From Verrucomicrobiota bacterium (lineage in GTDB: Bacteria > Verrucomicrobiota > Verrucomicrobiia > Limisphaerales > UBA9464): a stretch of DNA of 63,652 nt. Below the pieces are notes generated by a model that was given only the letters and a program-made list of their open reading frames with translations, was not told the DNA's origin and did no database searches. The translations under genes were made by a program, and so were the position numbers. Shown here one piece after another: positions 17,050 through 26,186 of this stretch. The DNA is taken from the NCBI GenBank assembly GCA_016871805.1, contig VHCG01000018.1, positions 1 through 63,652 of the forward strand, written 5' to 3'. Within the stretch, counting starts at the first letter, position 1. Every line of letters begins with the position of its first letter.

Positions 17050-18102
17050 ATGACCTCCTCCACGACCCCCACCGTTCCGCCGGGAACGGGCATCAGCGCC
17101 CCGGTCCGCATCTCCTTCAGCATCATGCTGGGGTTGCTGGTGCTCATCGGGGGTCTGCGCCTCGCGACGCTGGTGCTGACGGCCCTGTTCGGGTACCTCA
17201 CGCTCCGGGGGCTGGGTCGGATGCTCGGCGGACGGAAGATGCCGGCCGTGCTCCTCTACCTGGTCCTGCTCTCGGGAGTCGTCACGGGTCTCTACCTCTT
17301 CTCCAAACAGGCCTACGTGGCCCTGCCGAAGATCGTCGACACCTCGATCCCCGCGGTCGTGAACTTCGCCGAGACCAAGGGGGTGGACCTGCCGTTCACC
17401 GACTACGCCAGCCTGAAGAAGCTGGCGCTCGAGACCTTCCGGGAGAAGTTCTCGAACCTCGGTGTGTACGCGCGTGGGGCGATGTTTGAGATCGCCTCGT
17501 TCGTGATCGGTCTCGTCCTCCCCATCAGCCTCTTCCTCAACTCCCGGTTCCAGATGGAGGGGGATCCGCATGCCGTCAGCGGGAGCCTGTATTCCCTTGT
17601 CGTCCGGGAGCTCACCGCGCGGTTCCGGACCTTCTACGCCAGCTTCGCGACCGTCATCGGGGCCCAGATCCTGATCTCGACCGTCAACACCTCGTTCACC
17701 GCCGCGTTCCTGATCTGGAACGGCTATCCCTACCTCATGGTGATCGTGATGCTGACGTTCCTCTGCGGGCTGTTGCCGATCATTGGCAACCTGATGAGCA
17801 ACACGCTGATCATCGGAGTGGGCTTCACGCTCTCACCCACCGTGGCGCTTTGGGCCCTGGTGTTCCTGGTGACCATCCACAAGCTCGAGTACTTCCTGAA
17901 CTCGAAGATCATTGGCGATCGGATCAAGAACCCGATGTGGCTAACGCTGCTCGGGCTGGTGGTCGGCGAGCGACTGATGGGAATCCCCGGGATGATCTTC
18001 GCTCCGGTGGTCCTCTACTATCTCAAGGTGGAGGCCTCCCGGGCGCGCGTTGCCGCCGATTCCATCAGCATCTCCGAGAGCGATGCCGACGAGGAGATCT
18101 GA
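17050..18102 (+). CDS. AI-2E family transporter (permease)
   Basis: This 350-residue membrane protein starts at ATG 17050. It has an N-terminal pair of helices, a large soluble segment (about 95-145) and a C-terminal cluster including NGYPYLMVIVMLTFLCGLLPIIGNLMSN, then HKLEYFLNSKIIGDRI. The last is the signature of the AI-2E/UPF0118 family. Members include quorum-signal exporters and Na+/H+ antiporters, so the substrate is open. The gene is probably co-transcribed with glyQS; the stop is immediately followed by a GACCTCG/CGAGGTC hairpin. Confidence 0.85.
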   Translation: MTSSTTPTVPPGTGISAPVRISFSIMLGLLVLIGGLRLATLVLTALFGYLTLRGLGRMLGGRKMPAVLLYLVLLSGVVTGLYLFSKQAYVALPKIVDTSIPAVVNFAETKGVDLPFTDYASLKKLALETFREKFSNLGVYARGAMFEIASFVIGLVLPISLFLNSRFQMEGDPHAVSGSLYSLVVRELTARFRTFYASFATVIGAQILISTVNTSFTAAFLIWNGYPYLMVIVMLTFLCGLLPIIGNLMSNTLIIGVGFTLSPTVALWALVFLVTIHKLEYFLNSKIIGDRIKNPMWLTLLGLVVGERLMGIPGMIFAPVVLYYLKVEASRARVAADSISISESDADEEI

Positions 18103-18130
18103 GACCTCGGTCCCGGTGTGGGTCGAGGTC
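18103..18130 (+). terminator. Hairpin after the AI-2E family gene
   Basis: GACCTCG at 18103-18109 pairs perfectly with CGAGGTC at 18124-18130 across a 14-base loop, starting one base after the stop codon. No T-run follows, so it is a weak or Rho-assisted terminator at best. It lies between convergent genes. Confidence 0.4.
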
Positions 18131-18178
18131 CGGTAGGTCGAACGGGGCTGGAACGTCCGGAAGCGCGGTGTAGACCGG

Positions 18179-19189
18179 CTACTTGCTGTGGCTTTCCTTG
18201 AGATGATCGCCGAGGACGTCCCGTCCGAAGTCATCCTTCAACCCGCGCCAGACGGCGTGGACATGGTTCGCATCGTTCTGCGTGTTGTCGTACTCGATGA
18301 GGAAGGTCGGACCGTGCACCCGGTAGTAGTGACGGTCACCCTTCGCGAGGCCACCGGCCCAGGCGAAGCGGATCCCGTCGTACCCGGCCTCCTCGATCGC
18401 CTTGAGATCCTTCTGCGCGAGCTTCCCACGGAGGCGGTCGGCATACTCGCTGATCAACTTCCTGGCCAGTCGCTGCTGGGCCTTGTCGAGGTCCTTCCAC
18501 GCGATGCCCCGGGGCTGGCCGGCGTCGGCAACCCGCTGGTTGCCGGTCAGGATGTCGTCCGGTGCCTTCGTGTCGATGAGGGCCACCTTGCGTTGATCGG
18601 GCGTCAGGGACGTCACAAGTTCCCGGCCGAGATCCTCTTCGCCGGCCAGCACCCGCAGCCCGGCACGGGGGCCGGTCCGGACCTCACCGGGGTTGGTGCC
18701 CATGAAGTGGGGTGCCGAGGACACCACCTCGCCCTTCGACAGGGTGAAATTCACCGAGAGATGGTGGCCCTCGACCCGCCAGCCCCAGGTCCCGTCCTTC
18801 GCCGGGGTCCCGAAGATGGTCACGAAATAGAGCTCGGGATCCCGGGGGAACCGACGTCCGGGTCCCTCGATGTCCTGCAGGATCCGCTCGAGGCTCATGA
18901 TCGTGAGGGCCTTGACCATGCCCTGCTGGCTCAGCGCCGAGCCGAGAAGGGCATACGCCAGGTGCCGCTGGGCGGGCTCCATCTCCTTGAGGGGCAGACC
19001 CCGTCGTTCCACCGGGGTGAAATTCCATCCGGTCCGCTCCTCCGACTCGAAGGGGAAGGAGGTCTTCGCCCGCTGCTCGGGTGAGAGGGCGGACAGGAAC
19101 GTCTGGGCGGCCAGCACCATCTCGTCGGAAGGCTTGGCGATCAGGCCCAGGCAGAGCAGGGGAAGCAGGATCAGGGGGCGGAGGTTCAT
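18179..19189 (-). CDS. DUF3500 protein, Sec-exported
   Basis: The 336-residue product from ATG 19189 has a signal peptide MNLRPLILLPLLCLGLIA. The DUF3500 body includes AAQTFLSALSPEQRAKTSFPFESEERTGWNF, the FVTIFGTPAKDGTWGWRVEGHHLSVNF segment and a C-terminal YYRVHGPTFLIEYDNTQNDANHVHAVWRG, all typical of the family. No reaction is established. It is a distant paralogue of the Tat-exported protein at 7380-8393. An AT-rich promoter and an intrinsic terminator precede it on the same strand, so its expression may involve readthrough control. Confidence 0.85.
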   Translation of the reverse strand: MNLRPLILLPLLCLGLIAKPSDEMVLAAQTFLSALSPEQRAKTSFPFESEERTGWNFTPVERRGLPLKEMEPAQRHLAYALLGSALSQQGMVKALTIMSLERILQDIEGPGRRFPRDPELYFVTIFGTPAKDGTWGWRVEGHHLSVNFTLSKGEVVSSAPHFMGTNPGEVRTGPRAGLRVLAGEEDLGRELVTSLTPDQRKVALIDTKAPDDILTGNQRVADAGQPRGIAWKDLDKAQQRLARKLISEYADRLRGKLAQKDLKAIEEAGYDGIRFAWAGGLAKGDRHYYRVHGPTFLIEYDNTQNDANHVHAVWRGLKDDFGRDVLGDHLKESHSK

Positions 19190-19225
19190 GGATCCAAGTC
19201 TCCCCGAGCCCCGGCACGGCCCAAG

Positions 19226-19253
19226 AAAAAAATCCCGGTTCGTCGGTCCGGGA
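19226..19253 (-). terminator. Intrinsic terminator
   Basis: On the minus strand ATCCCGG, a nine-base loop ACCGACGAA and CCGGGAT form a 7-bp stem followed directly by a run of Ts (19232-19226). It lies 37 bases before the ATG of the DUF3500 gene at 19189, with no complete gene upstream on that strand, which is unusual. It is the only hairpin with a T-run that I noticed in this GC-rich window. Confidence 0.7.
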
Positions 19254-19409
19254 TGGAGTCGGAGGAGCCGATGCCACCGACCGCGATGCCCGGATCCGGG
19301 ATCCGCCGGAGGCACGATCCTCGAGGTGGGCCGAGCCGGGTTCGATCGACCCGCCGGCGGACCTGTCACGGGTTCCATGGCTCGAGGTTCGATCAAAAAA
19401 CAATCAAAA
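19226..19409 (-). ncRNA. Candidate small RNA or attenuated leader upstream of DUF3500
   Basis: A strong-looking minus-strand promoter (19444-19416) predicts a start near 19409. An intrinsic terminator closes at 19226, giving an RNA of about 184 bases. Within it, GAACCTCGAGCC and GGCUCGGCC-type blocks and CCUCGAGG can pair. A GUCGGU near 19276-19281 could pair with ACCGAC in the terminator loop as an antiterminator. I recognise no known family (not 6S, SRP RNA or a riboswitch). The promoter and terminator are seen; the RNA is inferred. Confidence 0.45.
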
Positions 19410-19415
19410 TAGTAG

Positions 19416-19444
19416 AGTATAAATCTCAATATTAAGCCCTTCAA
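19416..19444 (-). promoter_or_regulatory. Sigma-70-type promoter in AT-rich island
   Basis: The minus strand reads TTGAAG, exactly 17 bases, then TATACT, close to TTGACA-N17-TATAAT. It is embedded in an unusually AT-rich stretch (about 19395-19500) in otherwise GC-rich DNA. It points toward the terminator at 19226 and the DUF3500 gene. Confidence 0.6.
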
Positions 19445-19639
19445 AATGGTTTTCTATAAAACCCATTGATTCAATTGTGTATTGATGGAAGATCCGTGTG
19501 TTGAAGGACCTCCACCCTTCGCGAGGGGGTGGAGGCGTTCGACTGCGGGTCTTCGGATGCCGGGGGTGTGCGGGTTCCAGTCTGGAACGATCCAGGCGGG
19601 CCACGCGGTCCTCGGGGTCCCGGACTCCTCGAGAATCCC

Positions 19640-20479
19640 ATGAGTCGCATTCCAGATCTGAAGTTTCTGCACCTGTCGGCCCCAGTCTCGAGACCGGGTC
19701 TCCGGTGTCGGTCGGTGGCGCGGCTCCTGGAGCCACTGGACCGCGTTGCGGCGAACTGCCCCCGGATCCTTTCCACACAGCACGCGTTCTTCGAGAGCGA
19801 CGGCGAGCGGTATTCGATCCCGCGCCATCTGTTTGTCGGCGATCCCGGGGGTGGGGATCTGATGAAGGTGGCGCTGTTCGCCACGATCCACGGCGACGAG
19901 CCCGAGGGGGCGGTGGCGATGGCCCGGTTTCTCGAACAGCTGTCCCGTCAGCCCGGTCTGGCCTCGGGTTACGCGGTCTTCCTCTATCCGTTGTGCAATC
20001 CGACGGGATTCCAGGACGACACCCGGGCCGCGAGGTCGGGGCGGGATCTGAACCGGGAGTTCTGGCGCGACAGCGATCAGCCGGAGGTCCGCTTCCTCGA
20101 GTCGGAAATCCGGGCCAACGCCTTCGATGGCATCGTGACGCTGCATTCGGACGACACGAGCGACGGGCTCTATGGGTTCGTGCGTGGCGCCGTGCTGTCG
20201 GAACATCTCCTCGAACCGGCGCTGCGTGAGGCCAACCGCTTCCTGCCGCGGAACCGACGCGATGTGATCGACGGATTCGAGGCCCGGGAGAGCATCATCC
20301 GGGCGGGTTATCCGGGCATGCTGCAGTCCGAACCCGGCACGGCGAAGCTGCCCTTCGAGATCACATTCGAGACGCCCCAGCGCGCACCTCTGGACCGGCA
20401 GGTGGCGGCGTTGGTCGCCGCACTGGGGTCCATCCTGAACGGGTTTCGCGGTCTCCAGGCGATTGCCCAGGGCATCTGA
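19640..20479 (+). CDS. Succinylglutamate desuccinylase/aspartoacylase-family zinc hydrolase
   Basis: This 279-residue protein starts at ATG 19640 and has the M14-type metal site. His84 and Glu87 are in ATIHGDEPEG, a third ligand His169 is in VTLHSDD, and GRDLNREFW at 134-142 supplies the Asn-Arg substrate clamp. A catalytic Glu lies in FEITFETP near 240-244. The family removes acyl groups from N-acylated amino acids or trims peptides; the substrate here is unknown. No signal peptide is seen, so it is probably cytoplasmic. It is a lone gene followed closely by family B and A repeats. Confidence 0.82.
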   Translation: MSRIPDLKFLHLSAPVSRPGLRCRSVARLLEPLDRVAANCPRILSTQHAFFESDGERYSIPRHLFVGDPGGGDLMKVALFATIHGDEPEGAVAMARFLEQLSRQPGLASGYAVFLYPLCNPTGFQDDTRAARSGRDLNREFWRDSDQPEVRFLESEIRANAFDGIVTLHSDDTSDGLYGFVRGAVLSEHLLEPALREANRFLPRNRRDVIDGFEARESIIRAGYPGMLQSEPGTAKLPFEITFETPQRAPLDRQVAALVAALGSILNGFRGLQAIAQGI

Positions 20480-20511
20480 CGCGCTGCATCGAGGTGTTCC
20501 AGGGAGGGGGA

Positions 20512-20577
20512 GACTCACACGGAGGTGGGGAAGGGGACTCCCACGGGGACTCGGAGACGCGGAGGAAGAGACGGGAG
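20512..20577 (+). repeat. Family B purine-rich element
   Basis: Two tandem versions of the motif GACTC-(C/A)CACGG-n-GGAG occur just after the hydrolase stop, including CGGAGACGCGGAGG. The same consensus (ACTCACGCGGGGACGC, GAGACGCGGAGG) recurs at 37001, 41423 and 48655 and inverted at 37337 and 48784. A shorter trace lies at 20761-20778. Together with the family A unit at 20650 it fills most of the 387-base gap before the transporter gene. Confidence 0.65.
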
Positions 20578-20649
20578 AGTCGGGATGAAGAGCAGGGAAT
20601 GAGGGGTTTGGCGGCGGCGGCTCCTGATCGGATGCCGAAGGCGTCGGTG

Positions 20650-20696
20650 GGTGGGTGCCGCAGTGCCCTGCGGCACTGGGTGCGAGAGCACCCACC
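20650..20696 (+). repeat. Family A hairpin element
   Basis: It starts GGTGGGTGCCGCAG, has the invariant TGCC loop, the matching arm CTGCGGC, then GGGTGC-GAGA-GCACCC and ends CACC. Compared with the copy at 37114, both arms of the first stem change together (GCCGCAG/CTGCGGC against GATGCAG/CTGCATC), so pairing is preserved. Confidence 0.75.
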
Positions 20697-20866
20697 CGTG
20701 GAGCGTTGAGCCGACCTGAGTCGTGGCCGACAGACGCCTTGCGGGGAGGACCTCGCAGAGAAGCGGGGACGCGGAGGAATTGGAAGGGGACGGAGGGCGG
20801 TGGGGGAATGGCGGGGCCTGGAATCTCTACCTTGTGGTGAACCGCAGGGTGGCTGGGTGGCTCAGA

Positions 20867-22177
20867 TCACCGAAGCACCTGGGCGATCCATCCGATCAGG
20901 GCACAGCCGGCCACCACCCAACCGGTGGGCCATTTGAAGAGGCGCAGTCCGCAGAACGCGGCGAGGGTGAGGACCACGGCAAGCAGATCGATCCGGTTTC
21001 CCGGAAAGAGGGTCCGCGACCCCATCCAGAACGCGAGGCTGGCCAGGACCCCGATGACGGCGGCGCCGATGGCGTCGAGGACGCCTTGGAGTCGGGGCAT
21101 CGAACGCCACCGCTGCACACAGGGGGCCCCGAGGAAGATCCAGACGAAGGACGGAAGAAACGTGCTCCACAGCGCGACCGCGGCTCCGAGTGCGGCCGAA
21201 ACAAACCGGGGCAGGGCCCCGGGATGATTCCAACCACCCAGGAATCCCACGAACTGGAGGACGATCACCAACGGTCCCGGAGTGGTTTCCGCCAGCGCAA
21301 GGCCGTGCAACATCGAGTCAGAACCGAGCCAGTGGACGTGGTCCACCGCCCGTTGGGCCACGTAGGGCAGGACCGCGTAGGCACCCCCGAAGGTGACCAG
21401 CGCAGCCTTGCCGAAGAAGAGCCCCTCCTCGACCACCACGTGGTTTGAGCCGAGGAGGAGGGCCAGCAGCCCCATGGGGGCCAGCCACAGGAGGAGTCCA
21501 AGACCCAGGATCCGGACGACGCGGATCCAGTCCGATCGAGGGGATGTTTTCAATGCCCGGTCCTCGTGCTGCGGCGTGGCGGGATCGGTCCGGGGGGTAG
21601 GCCTTGGCATCAGGAAACCGAGGGTCCCCGCGAGGGCGATGACCAGGGGGAACGGCGCATTGCCGATCCCGAGGGCGGCTGCGGCGGCGAGTGCGATGGC
21701 GACGGAAGGGGTGTTCCGGAGCACCCGGCGTCCCATGTTGATGAGCGCGTTGGCGATCAGGGCGACCACGGCGGGCTGGAGACCTCGGAGAATCCCGGTC
21801 ACCCCGGGGGTGCTGCCCCAGAGGACGTAGACAATGCTCAGTCCGAGGAGGATCGCAGCGGCTGGGAGAACGAAAAGGGTGCCGGCGATGAGCCCGCCCC
21901 GGGTGCCGTGCATCCACCATCCCAGATAGGTAGCCAGCTGCTGGGCTTCGGGTCCGGGCAACACCATGCAGAACTGCAGGGCGTGCAGGAACGTGTCATG
22001 TCCCACCCAGCGTCGTTGCTCGACCAGTTCCTCGTGCATCAGGGCGATCTGGCCTGCGGGCCCCCCGAAGCTGATCCACCCGAGTCGCCACCAGAACCGG
22101 GTCGCCTCCCGCAACGTAGGGCGTGGCACCGGAGCGCCGGGATCGGGGGACGGGTCCTGGACGGGTGGGCCGGTCAC
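20867..22177 (-). CDS. chrA: Chromate transporter-family protein (ChrA-like, two-domain)
   Basis: The 436-residue membrane protein has two homologous halves. The first carries SFGGPAGQIALMHEELVEQRRWV near residues 35-57 and the second TFGGAYAVLPYVAQRAV, the paired CHR-domain signatures. A PGP motif appears in both (VLPGPEAQQLATYLG and TTPGPLVIVLQFVGF). I placed the start at GTG 22177, a little before the first helix; longer in-frame starts up to 22399 add unlikely sequence. Such proteins export chromate, though many have unproven substrates. No chrB regulator is visible. Confidence 0.85.
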   Translation of the reverse strand: MTGPPVQDPSPDPGAPVPRPTLREATRFWWRLGWISFGGPAGQIALMHEELVEQRRWVGHDTFLHALQFCMVLPGPEAQQLATYLGWWMHGTRGGLIAGTLFVLPAAAILLGLSIVYVLWGSTPGVTGILRGLQPAVVALIANALINMGRRVLRNTPSVAIALAAAAALGIGNAPFPLVIALAGTLGFLMPRPTPRTDPATPQHEDRALKTSPRSDWIRVVRILGLGLLLWLAPMGLLALLLGSNHVVVEEGLFFGKAALVTFGGAYAVLPYVAQRAVDHVHWLGSDSMLHGLALAETTPGPLVIVLQFVGFLGGWNHPGALPRFVSAALGAAVALWSTFLPSFVWIFLGAPCVQRWRSMPRLQGVLDAIGAAVIGVLASLAFWMGSRTLFPGNRIDLLAVVLTLAAFCGLRLFKWPTGWVVAGCALIGWIAQVLR

Positions 22178-22274
22178 GGGTCGAGTGTTTCGGGATCCGG
22201 TCGGCCCGTCACGGAGGATGAGCGGACCCAGTGCGGTTCGTCCCGCGGTGTGCGTGCAGGTTTTTCGGGACTGG

Positions 22275-23946
22275 TCACTCCTCGGCCAGCCATGATTCGA
22301 CCAGCACCCGTTCCGGCTTCGACAAGGACTTCGGGTCGAGGGTCTCGGCAAGGCTTCGGGCCTCGGGTCGACGGTCGAATTTCCCGAGCTGCGCCACACG
22401 AACCACCCGCCAGAGCTGGGGTGCCTTGGCCCAGTCGACCTGCAGCGGATCGAGCAGCCCCTCGGCCACCTCGGGCTTGTTCTCGCGCAGGCTGAGCAGG
22501 GCGCTGGCGATGGCGAACCGGTTCGTCAGGTCCGCCGTGGTCGCCAGTGGCTTGGCTTGACCAATGGAGTCCCGAACCTTGGCCGGGTTGGGCTCCGTCA
22601 ATGCGGCAAAGAGGACCAGGTTCATCTGGTCAGGGACCTCCAGGAGGCGAAGTCTGTGGAGTCGGTCGAGTGTCTCCCGGGTGAGGAAGGGATCCTGCAC
22701 ACCATGGGCGAGACGCAGCACTTGGGACCGCGCCTTCGGGGAGTACTGAGGCATCATCAACAGCGGAAGCCAGGCATCGAGCGAGACCTGCTGGTATTCG
22801 CGGCGCTCGGCGAGCACGGCGATGATCTGGCGCATCTGGGGGTTGCGGTTGGAGAGCCGCACGGCCTTCGACCAGGCGGCGAGGCTTTCATTCGTGCGGC
22901 CGTTCCCATGGGCGGCCACGGCCCGGAAGGTCTCCTTCTGGATGGTGAACTCGGGTCCCTTGGATTCTCCGAGCAGGCGCTCCACGTCATCCCAACGCTC
23001 GAGGCTCCCCAGCGCCCCGGCAAGGTTCAGGGAAAGCAGGGGGTAGGTGGTGGCTAAACCCTCGGGAATCACATCGACGATCTCCTCGTAGGCCGCCCGC
23101 TGGGAGAGCCATTCGGCAAGGCGCAACAGGTTGGTGCGACCCGTCGGGGTCCAGAGCGGCTCGGCGAACTCCCGGACGCGTTGGGACTTTCCTGCAGGAT
23201 CTTTGAGGATCTCCAGACCCAGTCGGGCCAGTCGCTCCTCGAAGCGGGCATTGGTCCGGGCCGGAAGCAGCCGCAAGAGGAGATTGAGGTCCCTGTCTGG
23301 GATCGGGGGATTCAGCAGCATCAGGTTGATCACCGGAATCACCTCGGGTCCGCCATCGGCGACCAGGGACATCAGGCGCCGTCGTCCCTCTGCCTTGGTG
23401 GAGGGGTTGGGATGGCGGAACTGGACGCTGCCCAGCAGCCAGAGGTTGGTGATGTTGTTGGGGTTCTTGGACCATGCCTGATTGGCGAGATCGACGGCGG
23501 CCTGCGCGTTGCCCATGAGGCTCGCCGCCTCCGAACCCAGCCGGAGCGCGTTCTCTTCCTGACTCGGCACCTCGCCGAGCTCCCAGATCAAGGGGAGGCC
23601 GAGGTCCGTCCGTCCATGGTTGAGGGCGGCCTTCACGTAGAGGGCCTTTTCGTCGTCCGAGAGCGGCGCCAGACGGTTCAATTCGCTAAAAAGGTCGAGA
23701 ACCTCCGGGTGGGGTTGTTCCTGGTAATACAGGGCGGCTGCCCGCAGCACAGGTGGGTGTTTTGGCGACAGGGCCAAGGCGCTTTTCAAAGCCAGCCTCG
23801 CCTCGGTAGGGTCTTTGCCATCCTTCAGGGCTGCTCGATGCTGATCCAGAAACCCTTCAGCCCGGCGGGTCTTCGACCATTCCCAGAACGGTCAACCTCC
23901 GAACACGGCAGCGACGATCACGAGGATCAGAACCCCTCCAATCCAT
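22275..23946 (-). pseudogene. TPR-repeat protein with disrupted N-terminal membrane anchor
   Basis: From 23891 to 22275 an open frame of 538 residues encodes TPR-like helical repeats (for example DLANQAWSKNPNNITNLWLLGSVQF). No ordinary start lies near the true N-terminus. Reading upstream in the same frame gives a membrane helix, VLILVIVAAVFGG, interrupted by TGA at 23894-23892 just before PFWEWSKTRRAEGF. A plausible ATG at 23946 (MDWRG) is out of frame by one base in a G-run. The pattern suggests a once-anchored protein (helix, then TPRs) carrying a nonsense change and a frameshift, or base-call errors. A TTG start at 23789 would give a shorter soluble protein. The role is unknown. Confidence 0.6.
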
Positions 23947-24220
23947 CAGACCGAGCGAGACTTGTCGTTGAAGCTGTTCGCCTCCATGAGGAGTGGAGAG
24001 TGGCTTTCGGCCGACATGTTGCACAGATTGCAAAGCCATCGGACCGGCGCGGATTGTTTCAAATCTTGCTGCCGTCCGGACCAGGGTCGCATGGGGTGTT
24101 CCACAGGTTCGCCCCGCCTGGCGTGCGGACACCAGAGGGCTCAGCAACTGCCGACGAAACCGCTTCCAAGTCTGGGACTGCCCGGCCCAAGATCCCGGGG
24201 TTTCGAACCGTTTCTCCGTC

Positions 24221-26104
24221 ATGCGAAGTCTCAAGTTCCGGATGATCGTCCCGGTGGTCGCCACGACCCTCGGACTCTACCTGCTGTCCTTCGCATGGAT
24301 TCTGGTGCAGTCCCGGCAGCGGGCGCAGGCCGAAGCCCAGGAGAGGGCCTCCGAAACCGGCCGTCTCTATGCCGCCGGGGTCTCCTCGTTCATCGACCGC
24401 GCCTTCCAGATCCCCCGTACCCTCGCGGCAGAGTTCTCCGGTCTCAAGAAGGCGGGTCTCCCAATGGATCGGACTCAGGTCAGCGGCATGCTCCAGAACG
24501 CCCTCGTGGCGGAACCCGAACTGCTCGCGCTCTACACCCTCTGGGAGCCGGGTGCGTTCGATGGGCGCGATGCCGACTTCATCGGCAAGCCGGGTCACGA
24601 CACCACCGGCCGGTTCATCCCGTACTGGAACCGGGGCTCCGGCAGCCTCTTGCTCGAACCGCTGGTCGACTACGAGAAGCCCGGTCCGGGCGACTACTAC
24701 GTCATTCCACGCACCACCGTGAAGGACGCCTGGATCGAGCCCTACATCTACCCGGTTGCGGGCAAGGATGTCCTCATGACCTCGCTGGTCAGTCCGGTGG
24801 TCGTCGATGGCGGGTTCCTGGGGATCTTCGGACTCGATTTCGACCTCAAGACGCTGACCGACAAGGTCGGCGAGATCCGTCCCTACGGCACGGGCTATGC
24901 CCTCCTGATGACCGATGCGGGCATCGTCGTAGCCCATCCGGATCGCTCGCTGCTCGGCAAGAAGTTCGTCGACACGAGCGGGGTGATCACGGGCATGGCG
25001 GATCGACGCGATCGTGACGGGGTTGCCACCGCCCTGGGGCATTCCGACGTGCTCAAGGCGGGGGCCTTCTATGTCTCGGTGCCGGTGACTGTGAAGGGCA
25101 TCGCCCGGCCTTGGAATCTGGTGGTGGCGGTCCCGCGGGCTGCCGTGATGGGCAATGCCAACACGCAGGTCCTCCAGATCATGGCCGCCGGAGCCGTCCT
25201 GGTGGCGTTGCTGGGTGGGGTGATGGCCTGGACGGCCCGTCGGCTTTCCGGGGATCTCCTCGAGGTCTCCCGGGCCCTGCACCTGGGCGCCGAAGACACG
25301 GCGTCCGCGGTTGGACAGCTGGCGAGCGAGGGTAATTCGTTGTCGGACCGGGCCCAGCAGCAGGCGGCGGCCGTGGAGGAGACCGGTGCGGCGCTTGCGG
25401 AGCTGACCGAGGTGACCGATCACAACCGGTCGAGCGCCCAGTCCGCCTCGTCGCTCGCCGCCTCGGCACGTCAGGAGGCCGAGAGCGGCTCCTCGGAAGT
25501 CGATGGCATGCAGCGCTCCCTTGCCGCCTCGAAGTCCGCCTCCGACCAGGTGGCCCACATCATCAAGACGATCAACGAGATCGCCTTCCAGACGAACCTC
25601 CTCGCGCTCAACGCCGCGGTCGAAGCCGCCCGCGCCGGGGAGAAGGGGGCCGGGTTCGCGGTCGTGGCCGACGAGGTCCGGAGCCTCGCCAAGCGGGCCG
25701 CGGAGGCCACGGCGCAGTCGGCCACCCTCATCGAGCGCGCCCGCACTGCCGGACGCGAGGTCGAGGGGGCCGGCACCGCGGTGGCCGAGCGGTTCCAGCG
25801 GATCCTGTCCCAGAACCGTGAGCTCGACACGTTGCTCCAGGGCGTCCGCACGGCCTCGACCCAGCAGGCCGAGGGTGTGAAGTCCATCTCGACCGCCATC
25901 CAGCACATCCGCGGGATCACCCAGACCAACGCCGCCTCGGCGCTCGAGACGGCGTCGGCCGCGACCGAGCTCAGCGGACAGGTCAACTCCTCCTCGGGAT
26001 TGGCCGAACGCCTCGTCCACCTGGTCGAGGGTGGCCGCATGGAGTCGGAGCATCGATCCGCGGATCCACCGGGAGGGCGTTTGCTCTGGGGCCCCTCGAT
26101 ATGA
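24221..26104 (+). CDS. Methyl-accepting chemotaxis protein with dCache sensor
   Basis: The 627-residue receptor starts at ATG 24221. A first membrane helix (about 9-29) is followed by a large periplasmic dCache-type sensor (about 45-310) with [18 protein letters not shown] and [16 protein letters not shown] segments. A second helix lies near 316-336. The signalling hairpin is around 450-490 ([24 protein letters not shown], then [12 protein letters not shown]). It would modulate CheA in response to a small ligand. No C-terminal CheR/CheB tether pentapeptide is seen and a HAMP domain is short or absent. No other che gene is in the window. Confidence 0.93.
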   Translation: MRSLKFRMIVPVVATTLGLYLLSFAWILVQSRQRAQAEAQERASETGRLYAAGVSSFIDRAFQIPRTLAAEFSGLKKAGLPMDRTQVSGMLQNALVAEPELLALYTLWEPGAFDGRDADFIGKPGHDTTGRFIPYWNRGSGSLLLEPLVDYEKPGPGDYYVIPRTTVKDAWIEPYIYPVAGKDVLMTSLVSPVVVDGGFLGIFGLDFDLKTLTDKVGEIRPYGTGYALLMTDAGIVVAHPDRSLLGKKFVDTSGVITGMADRRDRDGVATALGHSDVLKAGAFYVSVPVTVKGIARPWNLVVAVPRAAVMGNANTQVLQIMAAGAVLVALLGGVMAWTARRLSGDLLEVSRALHLGAEDTASAVGQLASEGNSLSDRAQQQAAAVEETGAALAELTEVTDHNRSSAQSASSLAASARQEAESGSSEVDGMQRSLAASKSASDQVAHIIKTINEIAFQTNLLALNAAVEAARAGEKGAGFAVVADEVRSLAKRAAEATAQSATLIERARTAGREVEGAGTAVAERFQRILSQNRELDTLLQGVRTASTQQAEGVKSISTAIQHIRGITQTNAASALETASAATELSGQVNSSSGLAERLVHLVEGGRMESEHRSADPPGGRLLWGPSI

Positions 26105-26186
26105 TTCGGACATCCGGATCCCAACGCCAGGATGCAGTTGAAGATTGCTGTGTCTTGTGTTCATCCACTAGAAACCGTCCCCTGAA

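Noticed and set aside
20494-20840. Small proteins encoded in the repeat islands (also at 36880-37500 and 48610-48846)
   Set aside because: Their sequences (Arg/Gly/Glu-rich, RRGDAE-like) are translations of the repeats themselves, a known source of spurious proteins.
24059-26164. Very long minus-strand open frame opposite the chemoreceptor
   Set aside because: It is a shadow of a GC-rich gene: Arg/Gly/Asp/His-rich with no domain, while the plus strand has a complete MCP.
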